NCBI GenBank assembly: GCA_018712805.1
Contig: DVGI01000033.1
Location: forward strand, 62,001 to 126,000
Direction: 5' to 3'
Origin: Candidatus Fimenecus excrementavium
Lineage (GTDB): Bacteria; Bacillota; Clostridia; Oscillospirales; Acutalibacteraceae
Length of the DNA stretch: 64,000 bases
In this document: piece after piece, positions 15,203 to 22,799 of the stretch
Numbering within the stretch: position 1 is the stretch's first letter
Layout of the letters: every line of letters starts with the position of its first letter
Notes under the pieces: generated by a model
Seen by the model: only the letters and a program-made list of their open reading frames with translations
What the model was told of the DNA's origin: nothing
Databases searched by the model: none
Translations under genes and position numbers: made by a program

Positions 15203-15231
15203 AGTATACCATATTTTTCTTTTCTTTGCAA
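15203..15231 (-). promoter_or_regulatory. Leader-side promoter of the CRISPR array
   Basis: TTGCAA (15231-15226), 17-base spacer, TATACT (15208-15203) preceded by TGG, an extended -10. Transcription would start near 15196, about 60 bases before the truncated repeat, and run through the array toward cas9. Confidence 0.7.
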
Positions 15232-15237
15232 AGAAAC

Positions 15238-15271
15238 CAGCCCCGACCGTTTTTCGGCAGGGCTGTTTTTC
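15238..15271. terminator. Terminator between the CRISPR leader and the asparagine synthetase remnant
   Basis: CAGCCC (15238-15243) pairs with GGGCTG (15260-15265), with an inner CCG/CGG, followed by TTTTT on the plus strand. The minus-strand T-run is weaker, but this is where transcription of the remnant would end. Confidence 0.7.
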
Positions 15272-15325
15272 TGTATTGCGATTCGATTTCAAACAAGTTG
15301 CTGAATTAAATTCTGCTTTCCCGCC

Positions 15326-15823
15326 TTACGAAATCCCATACATTTCCATCCAATCGTTGACCTGTAAAAAATAGGCGAGCATTTGCGGGCCGGCCATCAG
15401 CTGGCCGAACCAAGGCTTGCCGTAATCTTTCGGCTGGGCGAGAAACCGCTCGGCCTTTTTGTTGTCCAAAAAGCGGTGAATGGGCGCTTGTTTGTTTTGG
15501 AGCATTTGCTCAAAGCGTTCGGAAAGCAGCGCTTCATATACCGGCGAATAGGTTTTCGGGTAAGGGCTTTTCTTGCGGTATAAAAGTTCCGGCGGCAAAA
15601 GGTCTTTGCAGGCGTCGCGCAGCATCGGCTGCGTGCCGCCGACAAATTCCCGAATCGAAAGCCTGGTGTGGGCAAGGCCGATGTTATGATTTAGATATTC
15701 CCCGGTCTGGTCGTGCCCGCGGTGCGCAATCGCAGTCCGCATATCGACTAATACCTGTTTCCACTTTTCCGCATCTTTCAGAAAGTCTGCGTTGAAATCA
15801 CAAAATCCGGCAATTCCACACAT
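15326..15823 (-). pseudogene. Asparagine synthetase (AsnB-type) with large in-frame internal deletion
   Basis: A 165-residue open frame made of two distant parts of one enzyme. Residues 1-67 are the start of the class II glutaminase domain (MCGIAGFCDF, then AHTRLSIR and GGTQPM). Residues 68-165 are the extreme C-terminus of the synthetase domain (LLPPELLYRKKSPYPKTY, then FGQLMAGPQMLAYFLQVN). About 450 residues between them, including the PPi-loop SGG(V/L)DSS, are gone. The usual HRGPDQ reads HRGHDQ. The start and a GGGGTG ribosome site remain and no stop interrupts the frame. It cannot make asparagine. A complete homologue lies at 54585-56429. It sits between the CRISPR leader and a tRNA gene. 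Confidence 0.88.
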
Positions 15824-15846
15824 AAAAACACCCCACAGATAAAATG

Positions 15847-15886
15847 AAGAAGCGCTTTTCTTCCTTAGAAAAGAGGCTTCTTTTTC
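15847..15886. terminator. Strong hairpin upstream of the asparagine synthetase remnant
   Basis: AAGAAGC and CTTTTCT (15847-15861) pair with AGAAAAG and GCTTCTT, followed by TTTTTCTG on the plus strand. No plus-strand gene precedes it. It may be a leftover leader structure of the remnant on the minus strand. I see no T-box or other riboswitch motif there. Confidence 0.45.
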
Positions 15887-15938
15887 TGTATCAGTATATT
15901 CAAGCTTAAAAAAAGGTATTCACAGAGGGGTAAAAACA

Positions 15939-15981
15939 AAAAATCCGAACTTTTCCCAAGTAAGAGAAAGTTCGGATTTTA
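15939..15981 (-). terminator. Terminator downstream of tRNA-Thr
   Basis: AAATCCGAACTTT (from 15941) pairs with AAAGTTCGGATTT (15968-15980); the minus-strand product continues into TTTTTTG. Seven bases after the tRNA 3' end. Confidence 0.88.
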
Positions 15982-15987
15982 TTTGTA

Positions 15988-16063
15988 TGGAGCTACTGGG
16001 CGGACTCGAACCGCCGACCTGCTGATTACGAATCAGCTGCTCTACCAACTGAGCCACAGTAGC
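15988..16063 (-). tRNA. tRNA-Thr (anticodon CGT)
   Basis: Minus-strand cloverleaf of 76 bases including an encoded CCA. The acceptor pair is GCTACTG with CAGTAGC. The D-arm has GGCTCAGTTGGTAGAGC. The anticodon arm is CTGAT-TCGTAAT-style, with loop TTCGTAA and anticodon CGT, reading ACG. The T-arm has GGTTCGAGTCC. It borders the CRISPR region, a position where mobile or accessory DNA often inserts. No attachment-site duplication was seen. Confidence 0.96.
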
Positions 16064-16298
16064 ATATAAATTTAATCGGCTGAAACCTGTTTTCGCCGCG
16101 GCGGGTTACAGCCCTATTATTATATATGAGAAGCCGGCGAAAAGCAAGAGGAATTTTCATTTTTCTTGCAGGTTCTTTTCAACGGCTGTTCTTTGCGCCG
16201 GTTTTGCGTCTGTCACAAGCGCACTTCTAAAAAAGCAGACAAAAAGAGTAGATTTCGCGTCTTTCTTTATAAATGGGTTTTCCGAAAGAAATTTCGGC

Positions 16299-16327
16299 TT
16301 GCCACAACACACAAAAAGCCGTATACT
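16299..16327 (+). promoter_or_regulatory. Promoter of the ABC exporter operon
   Basis: TTGCCA (16299-16304), 17-base spacer, TATACT (16322-16327), giving a leader of about 25 bases to the start codon. Confidence 0.75.
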
Positions 16328-16357
16328 GTAAACATCTTATATAAGCGGGGGAAACTT

Positions 16358-18163
16358 ATGCGCACACGCGACAAAAATGCGCTTTTTCAAAATCTTTCCT
16401 ATATGCTTCGAAACTGGTACCGCTGGCACCGGCGCAGTTTTCTGTATCTTGCGGCGCGCATTCCGGCGCTGATTGCCGTGCCGATGCTCGCGGCGTTCGT
16501 GCCGAAAGCTATGATGGACTGCATGACCAACCACGCCCCGATTTCGGAACTTGTGTGGAAAGTGGCGCTGTTAAGCCTCGGCATTGCTCTCGCTTCGTGG
16601 GTCGCGCCGTTCATGCAGCAAAAAATGATTGGCGCGGCGCAGATTTTACGGATGCGCTACGCGGTGATGTCTTTCCGCAAAACCATGTCGGCGGATTATG
16701 TCGACCTCGAAAGCCTTGCGGGGCGCGAACGCCTGGAGCGCAGCAAGACCTTTATCAACGGCAATTACAGCGGCGCCGAACAGTTTTGCGACGTCATTTG
16801 TCAGCTTGCGCAAAGCGTATTCGGTATTCTTTCTTCGGTCGCCCTGCTTTACAAACTGCCCGCTTTGATGCTTTTGCTCATTCTCGCCACTTGCGCGTGT
16901 GAGTTTGGGCTTCATCGGCTCGAATACCGCGCCGACCGAAAATCCCGCGAGGACCGCAACAGCGTTTATTTAAAACTGGATTATTTCTTCCGCACAAGCC
17001 ACGAGTTCGGCGCCGGAAAAGACATTCGCCTTTATGGGCTTGGCGACTGGTTTATTAAAATCACCGCCGATTTCCTCAAGGCTTACACCAAAATCATCGG
17101 GCGGTTTTTGCGCGTCACCTATTCCGTTTCGGCGGGGCGCGCGCTCATTTCCGCCGTGCGCGACGGCGTGGCGTATCTTTTCTTGATTCGCGCCGTGCTT
17201 TCCGACAGCATTTCCGTTTCGGATTTCATTTTCTATTACGGCATTGTCACCGGCTTTTCGGGTTATGTTGCGCTTTTGACCACGCAGTACAATCAGCTGA
17301 TTCGCTGTTCGTTGGAATGCGGGAAATTCCGCGAATATGTCGAACGCCCCGAAGCGCGTGACGAAGAAAAGCCTGCGCTTCCCAAAAATGACGGGTACAG
17401 CGTGGAATTTCGCGACGTGCATTTTCGCTACCGCGACAGCGAACAGGAGACGATTAAAGGGATGTCGTTTCAGGTGCGCGCCGGGGAAAATATCGCCATT
17501 GTCGGTGAAAACGGCGCGGGCAAAACCACCGCGATTAAGCTGCTTTGCGGGCTTTACGGCGTCACCGACGGCGAAATCCGCGTCAACGGGAAAAACATCA
17601 ACGATTTTTCGCTCGACAGTTATTTTGACCTCTTTTCCGTCGTGTTTCAGGATTATCACTTTCTGCCCGTAAGCGTGGCGAAAAACGTCGCACTTTGTGA
17701 GGACGACAAAATTGACCGCGAGCGGCTTTACGACTGTCTTAGAAAAGCCGGCATCGCCGAAAAAATCGAGTCGCTCCCCCAAAAGGAAAACACCCTGATG
17801 AACAAAACCGTCTATAAAACGGCGGTGGACTTTTCCGGCGGGGAAAAGCAAAAGCTTTTGCTTGCCCGCGCGCTTTACAAAGACGCGCCGATTTTGATTT
17901 TGGACGAGCCGACCGCGGCGCTCGACCCGATTGCCGAAAACGAGCTCTATTTAAAATACAACAGTCTGTCTCAAAACAAGACCTCGTTTTTCATTTCGCA
18001 CCGCCTTTCCTCCACGCGGTTTTGTGACAAAATCCTGTTTTTGTCGGACGGTCGGATTGCGGAGGCAGGCACGCACGACGAGCTGATGGCGCTCGGCGGG
18101 AAATATTACCGTATGTATCAGCTGCAAAGCTATTACTACAAAGAGGAGGCCAAGCTTGTATGA
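16358..18163 (+). CDS. ABC exporter half-transporter, first subunit (TM domain fused to ATPase)
   Basis: One half of a heterodimeric ABC exporter of 601 residues. Six membrane helices fill the first 320 residues; the ATPase follows. The Walker A is GENGAGKTT (about 383-391), the signature is FSGGEKQKL, the Walker B is LILDEP (D516, E517) and the switch His is in FISHR. The signature glutamine is a glutamate (SGGE), common in this exporter group. ATG at 16358 follows GCGGGGG and a good promoter; an in-frame extension upstream is promoter DNA. Its stop overlaps the second subunit by four bases. The substrate is unknown: no precursor peptide or biosynthetic gene adjoins. Confidence 0.9.
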   Translation: MRTRDKNALFQNLSYMLRNWYRWHRRSFLYLAARIPALIAVPMLAAFVPKAMMDCMTNHAPISELVWKVALLSLGIALASWVAPFMQQKMIGAAQILRMRYAVMSFRKTMSADYVDLESLAGRERLERSKTFINGNYSGAEQFCDVICQLAQSVFGILSSVALLYKLPALMLLLILATCACEFGLHRLEYRADRKSREDRNSVYLKLDYFFRTSHEFGAGKDIRLYGLGDWFIKITADFLKAYTKIIGRFLRVTYSVSAGRALISAVRDGVAYLFLIRAVLSDSISVSDFIFYYGIVTGFSGYVALLTTQYNQLIRCSLECGKFREYVERPEARDEEKPALPKNDGYSVEFRDVHFRYRDSEQETIKGMSFQVRAGENIAIVGENGAGKTTAIKLLCGLYGVTDGEIRVNGKNINDFSLDSYFDLFSVVFQDYHFLPVSVAKNVALCEDDKIDRERLYDCLRKAGIAEKIESLPQKENTLMNKTVYKTAVDFSGGEKQKLLLARALYKDAPILILDEPTAALDPIAENELYLKYNSLSQNKTSFFISHRLSSTRFCDKILFLSDGRIAEAGTHDELMALGGKYYRMYQLQSYYYKEEAKLV

Positions 18164-20007
18164 TGCGCACAATTCGTTATTACTGCAAGGCCTTTCGCAA
18201 AATCGCCGCCTTTGAGCCGCTGCTGATTCCTTTGACGCTGGTGCTCGCGGTGGCGACCGGCGCAAAGCCGTTTGTTAACATTTATTTTTCCGCCCGCGTG
18301 GTTTCGGAACTTTCGGGCGCGCGTTCGGTTTCGACGCTGACGACGCTTGTGCTTTTGTGCCTCGGGCTTAACTTCGCGTTACAGATTTTGACCGAATGGC
18401 TGATGCCGACGTTTTCGATGATTCGCAGCCGGATGTATGAAAAAGAGCGCATGGAGATTGAACACAAGCTGTTTACTTTAGATTTCGCAAAACTCGAAAA
18501 CAGCGATTTTCAGGAGCTTGTGCACCTGCATTCCGAGTCCATGGAAAAAGTGTTTTCCGCGTTTGCACAGCTGTGCTGGATGCTTCGGGATTTTGTGACC
18601 GGCGTTTCAACGCTTGTCTGCGCGTTTATCCTTTTGGCGCCGCTTGTGCGTATCGGCTTTACCAAAACCGGCGAAGGGTTTGTGCACTCCCCCTGGTTTT
18701 TTATCGCGCTTCTTTTGTTCCTCGCGGTGAGCGTAGTCATCATTTTACTGTTGAGCAACCAAACCAGCCGCATTTGGTTTTCTTCGTTGGAGCGCTACGG
18801 GAAGCTCAACCGGCTGTTCCGCTGTTACCGCGACATTCTCTCGAATTACAATTCCGGCAAAGAAGTCCGGCTCTATAAAGAACAGCCGCTGATTGAACGA
18901 GAAGCAACCGAAGCGCTTTTAACCAAAGGCGAAACCATTTTGCGCGAAACGTCGCAGAAATCCGCCACGGCAAGTTCTTACATTGCCATTCTCGGCGCGC
19001 TGGTCGGCTTCGGGGTTTATGTTTTCATCGGCGTCAAAGGGCTTTTGGGGCTGTTCACGATTGAGGCGCTTGTGCGCTACACCGGCGCGTTTATGCAGAT
19101 TATTTCCGGCGTCACCTCGATTGCCGTCACGCTCGGCAAAAGCGCGGAAATTTTGCCGAACCTCGAATACTTTTTCCGCATTGCCGAAACGGAAAGCAAA
19201 ATGGAATACGGCACAAAGGAAGTCGACCTTGAGAAAGTGGAAATCGAGTTTCGGCATGTGTGGTTTCGTTACCCCGGCGCCGAAAACTACACGCTTAAAG
19301 ACATTTCTTTAAAAATCGGCAAAGGCGAACGGCTGGCGGTTGTCGGGCGGAACGGCTCGGGCAAAACGACGTTTATTAAGCTGTTGTGCCGGCTTTACGA
19401 CCCCGACCGCGGCGAAATCCTCGTCAACGGCGTCGATTTGCGCACGCTTTCGAAAGACTGCTGTTTGCGCTTGTTCTCGGTCGTGTTCCAGGATTTCAAG
19501 CTGTTTTCCCTTTCGGTCGAGGACAACATGACCGCCGGCGAAACCGCAGAGAGCGAACGGCTTTGGCGCTGCCTTACCGAAGCGGACGTCGCAAAGCGCG
19601 TCGAACGCATGGCGAAGCGGGAAAAAACCACGCTTTATAAAGATATGGACAAAGACGGCGTTGAGGTTTCGGGCGGCGAAGCGCAGAAGCTGGCGCTTGC
19701 CCGCGCGCTTTACAAAGACGCGCCGATTGTGGTTTTAGACGAACCGACGGCGGCGCTTGACCCGGTTGCCGAACACCGCATTTATCAGCAGTTCAACAAT
19801 TTTGTCGAAGGCAAAACCGCAATTTACATTTCCCACCGGCTTTCCTCGTGCCGGTTCTGCGACACGATTGCGGTGTTCCGAAAAGGCGAGCTTGTTCAAT
19901 GCGGCACGCATGACGCGCTGTTACAAGAAGCTGACGGCGAATACAAACAGCTTTGGGACGCGCAGGCAAAATATTACCTGCCGCCGAAAGAGACCGTCAA
20001 TTTATAA
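18160..20007 (+). CDS. ABC exporter half-transporter, second subunit
   Basis: Partner of the preceding half-transporter, 615 residues, translationally coupled through ATGATG. Six membrane helices are followed by an ATPase with Walker A GRNGSGKTT (about 396-404), signature VSGGEAQKL, Walker B VVLDEP (D527, E528) and switch His in YISHR. Both subunits keep a glutamate after Walker B and a full signature, so both ATP sites look potentially active, unlike exporters with one degenerate site. The pair ends 70 bases before the next promoter without a clear terminator. Export of a peptide, lipid or drug is inferred from the family only. Confidence 0.9.
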   Translation: MMRTIRYYCKAFRKIAAFEPLLIPLTLVLAVATGAKPFVNIYFSARVVSELSGARSVSTLTTLVLLCLGLNFALQILTEWLMPTFSMIRSRMYEKERMEIEHKLFTLDFAKLENSDFQELVHLHSESMEKVFSAFAQLCWMLRDFVTGVSTLVCAFILLAPLVRIGFTKTGEGFVHSPWFFIALLLFLAVSVVIILLLSNQTSRIWFSSLERYGKLNRLFRCYRDILSNYNSGKEVRLYKEQPLIEREATEALLTKGETILRETSQKSATASSYIAILGALVGFGVYVFIGVKGLLGLFTIEALVRYTGAFMQIISGVTSIAVTLGKSAEILPNLEYFFRIAETESKMEYGTKEVDLEKVEIEFRHVWFRYPGAENYTLKDISLKIGKGERLAVVGRNGSGKTTFIKLLCRLYDPDRGEILVNGVDLRTLSKDCCLRLFSVVFQDFKLFSLSVEDNMTAGETAESERLWRCLTEADVAKRVERMAKREKTTLYKDMDKDGVEVSGGEAQKLALARALYKDAPIVVLDEPTAALDPVAEHRIYQQFNNFVEGKTAIYISHRLSSCRFCDTIAVFRKGELVQCGTHDALLQEADGEYKQLWDAQAKYYLPPKETVNL

Positions 20008-20026
20008 ACAAATTGCACAAAAAAGG

Positions 20027-20055
20027 TTGCTTTTTCTCCTTCGTTTCTGTATAAT
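20027..20055 (+). promoter_or_regulatory. Promoter of the zinc-ribbon membrane protein gene
   Basis: TTGCTT (20027-20032), 17-base spacer, perfect TATAAT (20050-20055). Confidence 0.75.
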
Positions 20056-20078
20056 GATTAACCAAGGAGGAGATAGAT

Positions 20079-20972
20079 ATGATTTGTTCAAAATGTGGTA
20101 CACAAAATCCGGACGGGGTAAATTTTTGCGCCGCCTGCGGCGCGCCTTTAGCGAATGCACCGTCGCCGGAACAGCCGGCTGCACCCGGCGCCCCGGTTTA
20201 TAACCAACCCCCTCAGCCGCCGGTGTATAATCAACCACCGGTCAATCCGCAGCAGCCGCCCTTTGCGGCGCCGGTTTACGGGCAGCCGCAGCCCGCGCCC
20301 AAAAAGAAGAAGAAAACCGCTTTGATTGTCGGCGGGGTCATTGCCGGCGTTGTCGTTTTGGCGATTGTACTGCTTGTGGTCGCGGTTTATATCAGTACCG
20401 CCGACGAACGTGCGTTGGTCGGCGAGTGGAAAGCGACTGTCGATATGACCGACTATTTGCAGGAGGAAATGAGCCAACTGCCGGAATTCGGTTCTTACAT
20501 GGAAGTAACGGATTGCTCTTTTGTGGTGTATTACACATTTTATGATGACTACACTTACAAAGCTTCTGTGGACGAAGATAGCGTCAACACAGCTATGGAA
20601 AATGTAAAAGCCGATTTGAAAGATGCGCTTTACGCCTATGCCGAAGATGTCATGCGGCAAAACGGATTGAATATGCCCGCAGAAACCATGTTTGCATTAA
20701 GCGGAACGAGCGTTGACGAAATTATTGAGGAAGCCTTCAGCGCCGAATCGATGGAAGATATCGCAGACGAGTTCTTTAACGAGGGGAATTTCGAAGCGGA
20801 TGACGGCAAGCTTTATTTGTCCGACGGTTATGATTATGCGGTAGACCCGAATTCTTATGAAACCTATGAGCTTTCAGACAATCAGCTTGTTCTGACCAGC
20901 GGGGTCGATCCGGAATTTGACGAGGAAGACCTTGCCGCGTATCCGATTACCTTTGAAAAGGTCGCCGCGTAA
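20079..20972 (+). CDS. Zinc-ribbon, proline-rich, single-TM protein
   Basis: A 297-residue membrane protein. The zinc ribbon uses C3, C6, C17 and C20. A Pro/Gln/Tyr-rich linker with repeated VYNQPP units spans about 30-72, a KKKKK stop-transfer signal precedes one helix at about 78-104, and the remaining 190 residues form an acidic extracytoplasmic domain. That domain begins LVGEWKATVDMTDYL and is low in Cys and rich in Asp/Glu; it resembles lipocalin-like or DUF-type sensor domains, without a firm match. AAGGAGGAG precedes the start. The same plan (inside ribbon, one helix, outside domain) occurs in two other genes of this window. The function is unknown. Confidence 0.8.
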   Translation: MICSKCGTQNPDGVNFCAACGAPLANAPSPEQPAAPGAPVYNQPPQPPVYNQPPVNPQQPPFAAPVYGQPQPAPKKKKKTALIVGGVIAGVVVLAIVLLVVAVYISTADERALVGEWKATVDMTDYLQEEMSQLPEFGSYMEVTDCSFVVYYTFYDDYTYKASVDEDSVNTAMENVKADLKDALYAYAEDVMRQNGLNMPAETMFALSGTSVDEIIEEAFSAESMEDIADEFFNEGNFEADDGKLYLSDGYDYAVDPNSYETYELSDNQLVLTSGVDPEFDEEDLAAYPITFEKVAA

Positions 20973-21216
20973 ATTTTAAACGCAATCATTGCTATAGTTC
21001 TTGTGGGCGTTCTAATCGCTAAGGTCGTTGGTAAATATTATGAACGGCCCTACGGGTAGTAAACACCACGAAAAGGATTGCGGTTTCGTTAAAGATAAGG
21101 ATAATGCTTACCGGCTGACCGAAGAATCATTTGAAAGCGGGAAAAATGAGCCTTTTCAAATATGCCGAGTGGAAATCTGTTACAGGCTCGATATAAAGAT
21201 TAGAGGAGGTTTTACA

Positions 21217-22119
21217 ATGGAAGATTACATAGGTAAGGTTTGTCCGTTTTGCAAAACGGATATCAAGGAGGGCGAAGCAGTAAAAGTTTGTCCTGCTTGC
21301 GGCGTTCCCCATCACGCAAGTTGTTGGGAAGAGAATAAGGGGTGCACGACTTCCGGCTGTTCCGAGCAACATAATGAAGCTCAGGGAGCCGCCCCAACAG
21401 ATGTTTGTTCCAACTGTGGCGCGACATTGGGTGACGATCAATTATTCTGCCCGAAATGCGGGACCCCAAAAGCTGAAGTGAAAAAGAATGTATGCAGCAA
21501 ATGCGGCGCTGAACTGCAAGAAGGGCAAGAATTTTGCTCGCAATGCGGTCAGAAAGTTGGGCTTGTAGTTGACACCGGAGTGAATTCCGCCGGTTCACAG
21601 TTCAATGCAGGGGTTAATAAGGCCAATGAGAAGAAAAAACCCATCATTATTGGCGTAGTTGCAATTGTAATAGCAACTATAGTTTTCAGCGTTTTAAAAT
21701 TTGGAGGAACACTATTCCAAAGCAACGAGGAAAAATTGGCAATAGAAGCTGCCGAAGCTGTTCAAGAAATCCTCCTTTCTCCCAATTCGATACATATAAT
21801 GAGCGTCTATGTTTCTGAAGAAATTCCCCGGCCTGAAGATGATGATGATGGTATTTGGACAAATCGTAAAGTGTTTATTTATTATTCCGCCACAAATAAA
21901 GGCGGCGGAATAACGGATAGAAACGCTTGCGTGTGGTTTTCGAACGATGGTACATATTCTGTTTACACGGAACATTCTGATACAGAAATCGAGTACGCCG
22001 ACGATGACGAAGCCCTGTTCTACCGTCTGGAAAATCATATGATTCCAAGCAGCAGCGAATACAGCTCTTGGACAGAAATTGACGCTGACAAGGTTGAACA
22101 AGCGGTATTAAACGGATGA
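21217..22119 (+). CDS. Prokaryotic RING-like plus double zinc-ribbon membrane protein
   Basis: A 300-residue protein. Residues 9-48 hold a RING-like cross-brace (C9, C12, C25, C28, H33, C36, C43, C48), as in the prokaryotic RING finger family 1. Two zinc ribbons follow: CSNCGATLG...FCPKCG (about 69-87) and CSKCGAELQ...FCSQCG (about 93-110). One helix lies at about 143-163, then an acidic outer domain of 130 residues. ATG at 21217 is chosen for its TAGAGGAGG; the upstream in-frame stretch has no ribosome site. The codon use is AT-richer than in neighbouring operons, suggesting transfer. It overlaps the next gene by four bases. Confidence 0.8.
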   Translation: MEDYIGKVCPFCKTDIKEGEAVKVCPACGVPHHASCWEENKGCTTSGCSEQHNEAQGAAPTDVCSNCGATLGDDQLFCPKCGTPKAEVKKNVCSKCGAELQEGQEFCSQCGQKVGLVVDTGVNSAGSQFNAGVNKANEKKKPIIIGVVAIVIATIVFSVLKFGGTLFQSNEEKLAIEAAEAVQEILLSPNSIHIMSVYVSEEIPRPEDDDDGIWTNRKVFIYYSATNKGGGITDRNACVWFSNDGTYSVYTEHSDTEIEYADDDEALFYRLENHMIPSSSEYSSWTEIDADKVEQAVLNG

Positions 22120-22670
22120 AGCCAATTGAATCGCACGAAGAACTCTTGAAAATGGTAGAGATGCACAATGATGTTCTTGAAAGAATAGACTCTGCCATTA
22201 AAAAGAAACAAAGCATAGAGGCTTGTTGGCTATGTTACGCTTGCTTTGAAAGTCGTATAACGCGGACACTTGAAAAAGTGTCTGCGTTATGCGATGAACA
22301 AAAATGCCTCCAAAACCCAAGGGTTGGAATCTCAACCCGAATTGCTTGCTTGAAAAGATTGAAAAACGTTTCTTACGCCGGAACGGAAAATTTTGACAAG
22401 CAACTTTTGGGAGAAATTCTCTCTTGGTGTAGAAAGCGAAACACCTTAGTCCACGCCTTGGTCACATTGAATAACTACTATGGAATGGATGCAAAATTCT
22501 TAAATTTAGCTAAAGAAGGCAGGCCTTTGGTTGAAAAACTTTATTCTCAAACCACCGATTTTAGAAATGAGTATTACAAATTGAGCGAAATGCCACCCTT
22601 TCCTAAAGAAATTTGCAATAAATGCAGATTACTCAAAAAGAAAAATGCGGTGAAACAAAAAAATGGGTAA
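22116..22670 (+). CDS. HEPN-like helical protein coupled to the RING/zinc-ribbon gene
   Basis: A 184-residue soluble, mainly helical protein not assigned to a named family. It has features of HEPN domains: a helix with EACWLCYACFESRITRTLEK early on, and near residue 108 the motif R108-N-T-L-V-H113 in CRKRNTLVHAL, the R-(polar)-x3-H signature of HEPN ribonucleases. Two CxxC-like cysteines near the end (CNKCRLL) could bind metal. It overlaps the RING/zinc-ribbon gene by four bases (ATGA), so the two are made together. HEPN proteins often act as toxins or as RNA-targeting defence effectors; here that is inference. It could also be a non-catalytic HEPN scaffold. Confidence 0.6.
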   Translation: MKPIESHEELLKMVEMHNDVLERIDSAIKKKQSIEACWLCYACFESRITRTLEKVSALCDEQKCLQNPRVGISTRIACLKRLKNVSYAGTENFDKQLLGEILSWCRKRNTLVHALVTLNNYYGMDAKFLNLAKEGRPLVEKLYSQTTDFRNEYYKLSEMPPFPKEICNKCRLLKKKNAVKQKNG

Positions 22671-22748
22671 AGTCCTTGTTGCGGTCGTTGATGCACCCGG
22701 AATAAAGAGCAAAAAACAGGTTGCATAAGACCGTAAGATACGGAAATG

Positions 22749-22786
22749 AAAAAATCCCTTTCCTTTTCTGAAAGGGATTTTTTATT
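22749..22786. terminator. Bidirectional terminator between the HEPN-like gene and the mannosidase
   Basis: AAATCCCTTTC pairs with GAAAGGGATTT around a CTTTT loop, with an A-tract before and a T-tract after. Confidence 0.9.
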
Positions 22787-22799
22787 GCTTAAAATAAAC

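Noticed and set aside
15824..15900. T-box or other riboswitch before the asparagine synthetase remnant
   Set aside because: A hairpin is present, but no T-box bulge sequence (TGGNACCGCG-like) or specifier loop was found.
15988..16063. tRNA-Thr as the attachment site of an integrated element carrying the CRISPR locus
   Set aside because: No integrase and no second copy of the tRNA 3' end was seen between 9 and 23 kb.
16064..20007. Peptide antibiotic cluster around the ABC exporter
   Set aside because: No precursor peptide, modifying enzyme or leader peptidase domain; both subunits lack a C39 peptidase.
20975..21059. Short hydrophobic reading frame (LNAIIAIVLVGVLIAKVVGK) after the zinc-ribbon gene
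   Set aside because: No ATG, GTG or TTG start with a ribosome site. It could be the remnant of a membrane gene, but 28 codons are too few to decide.
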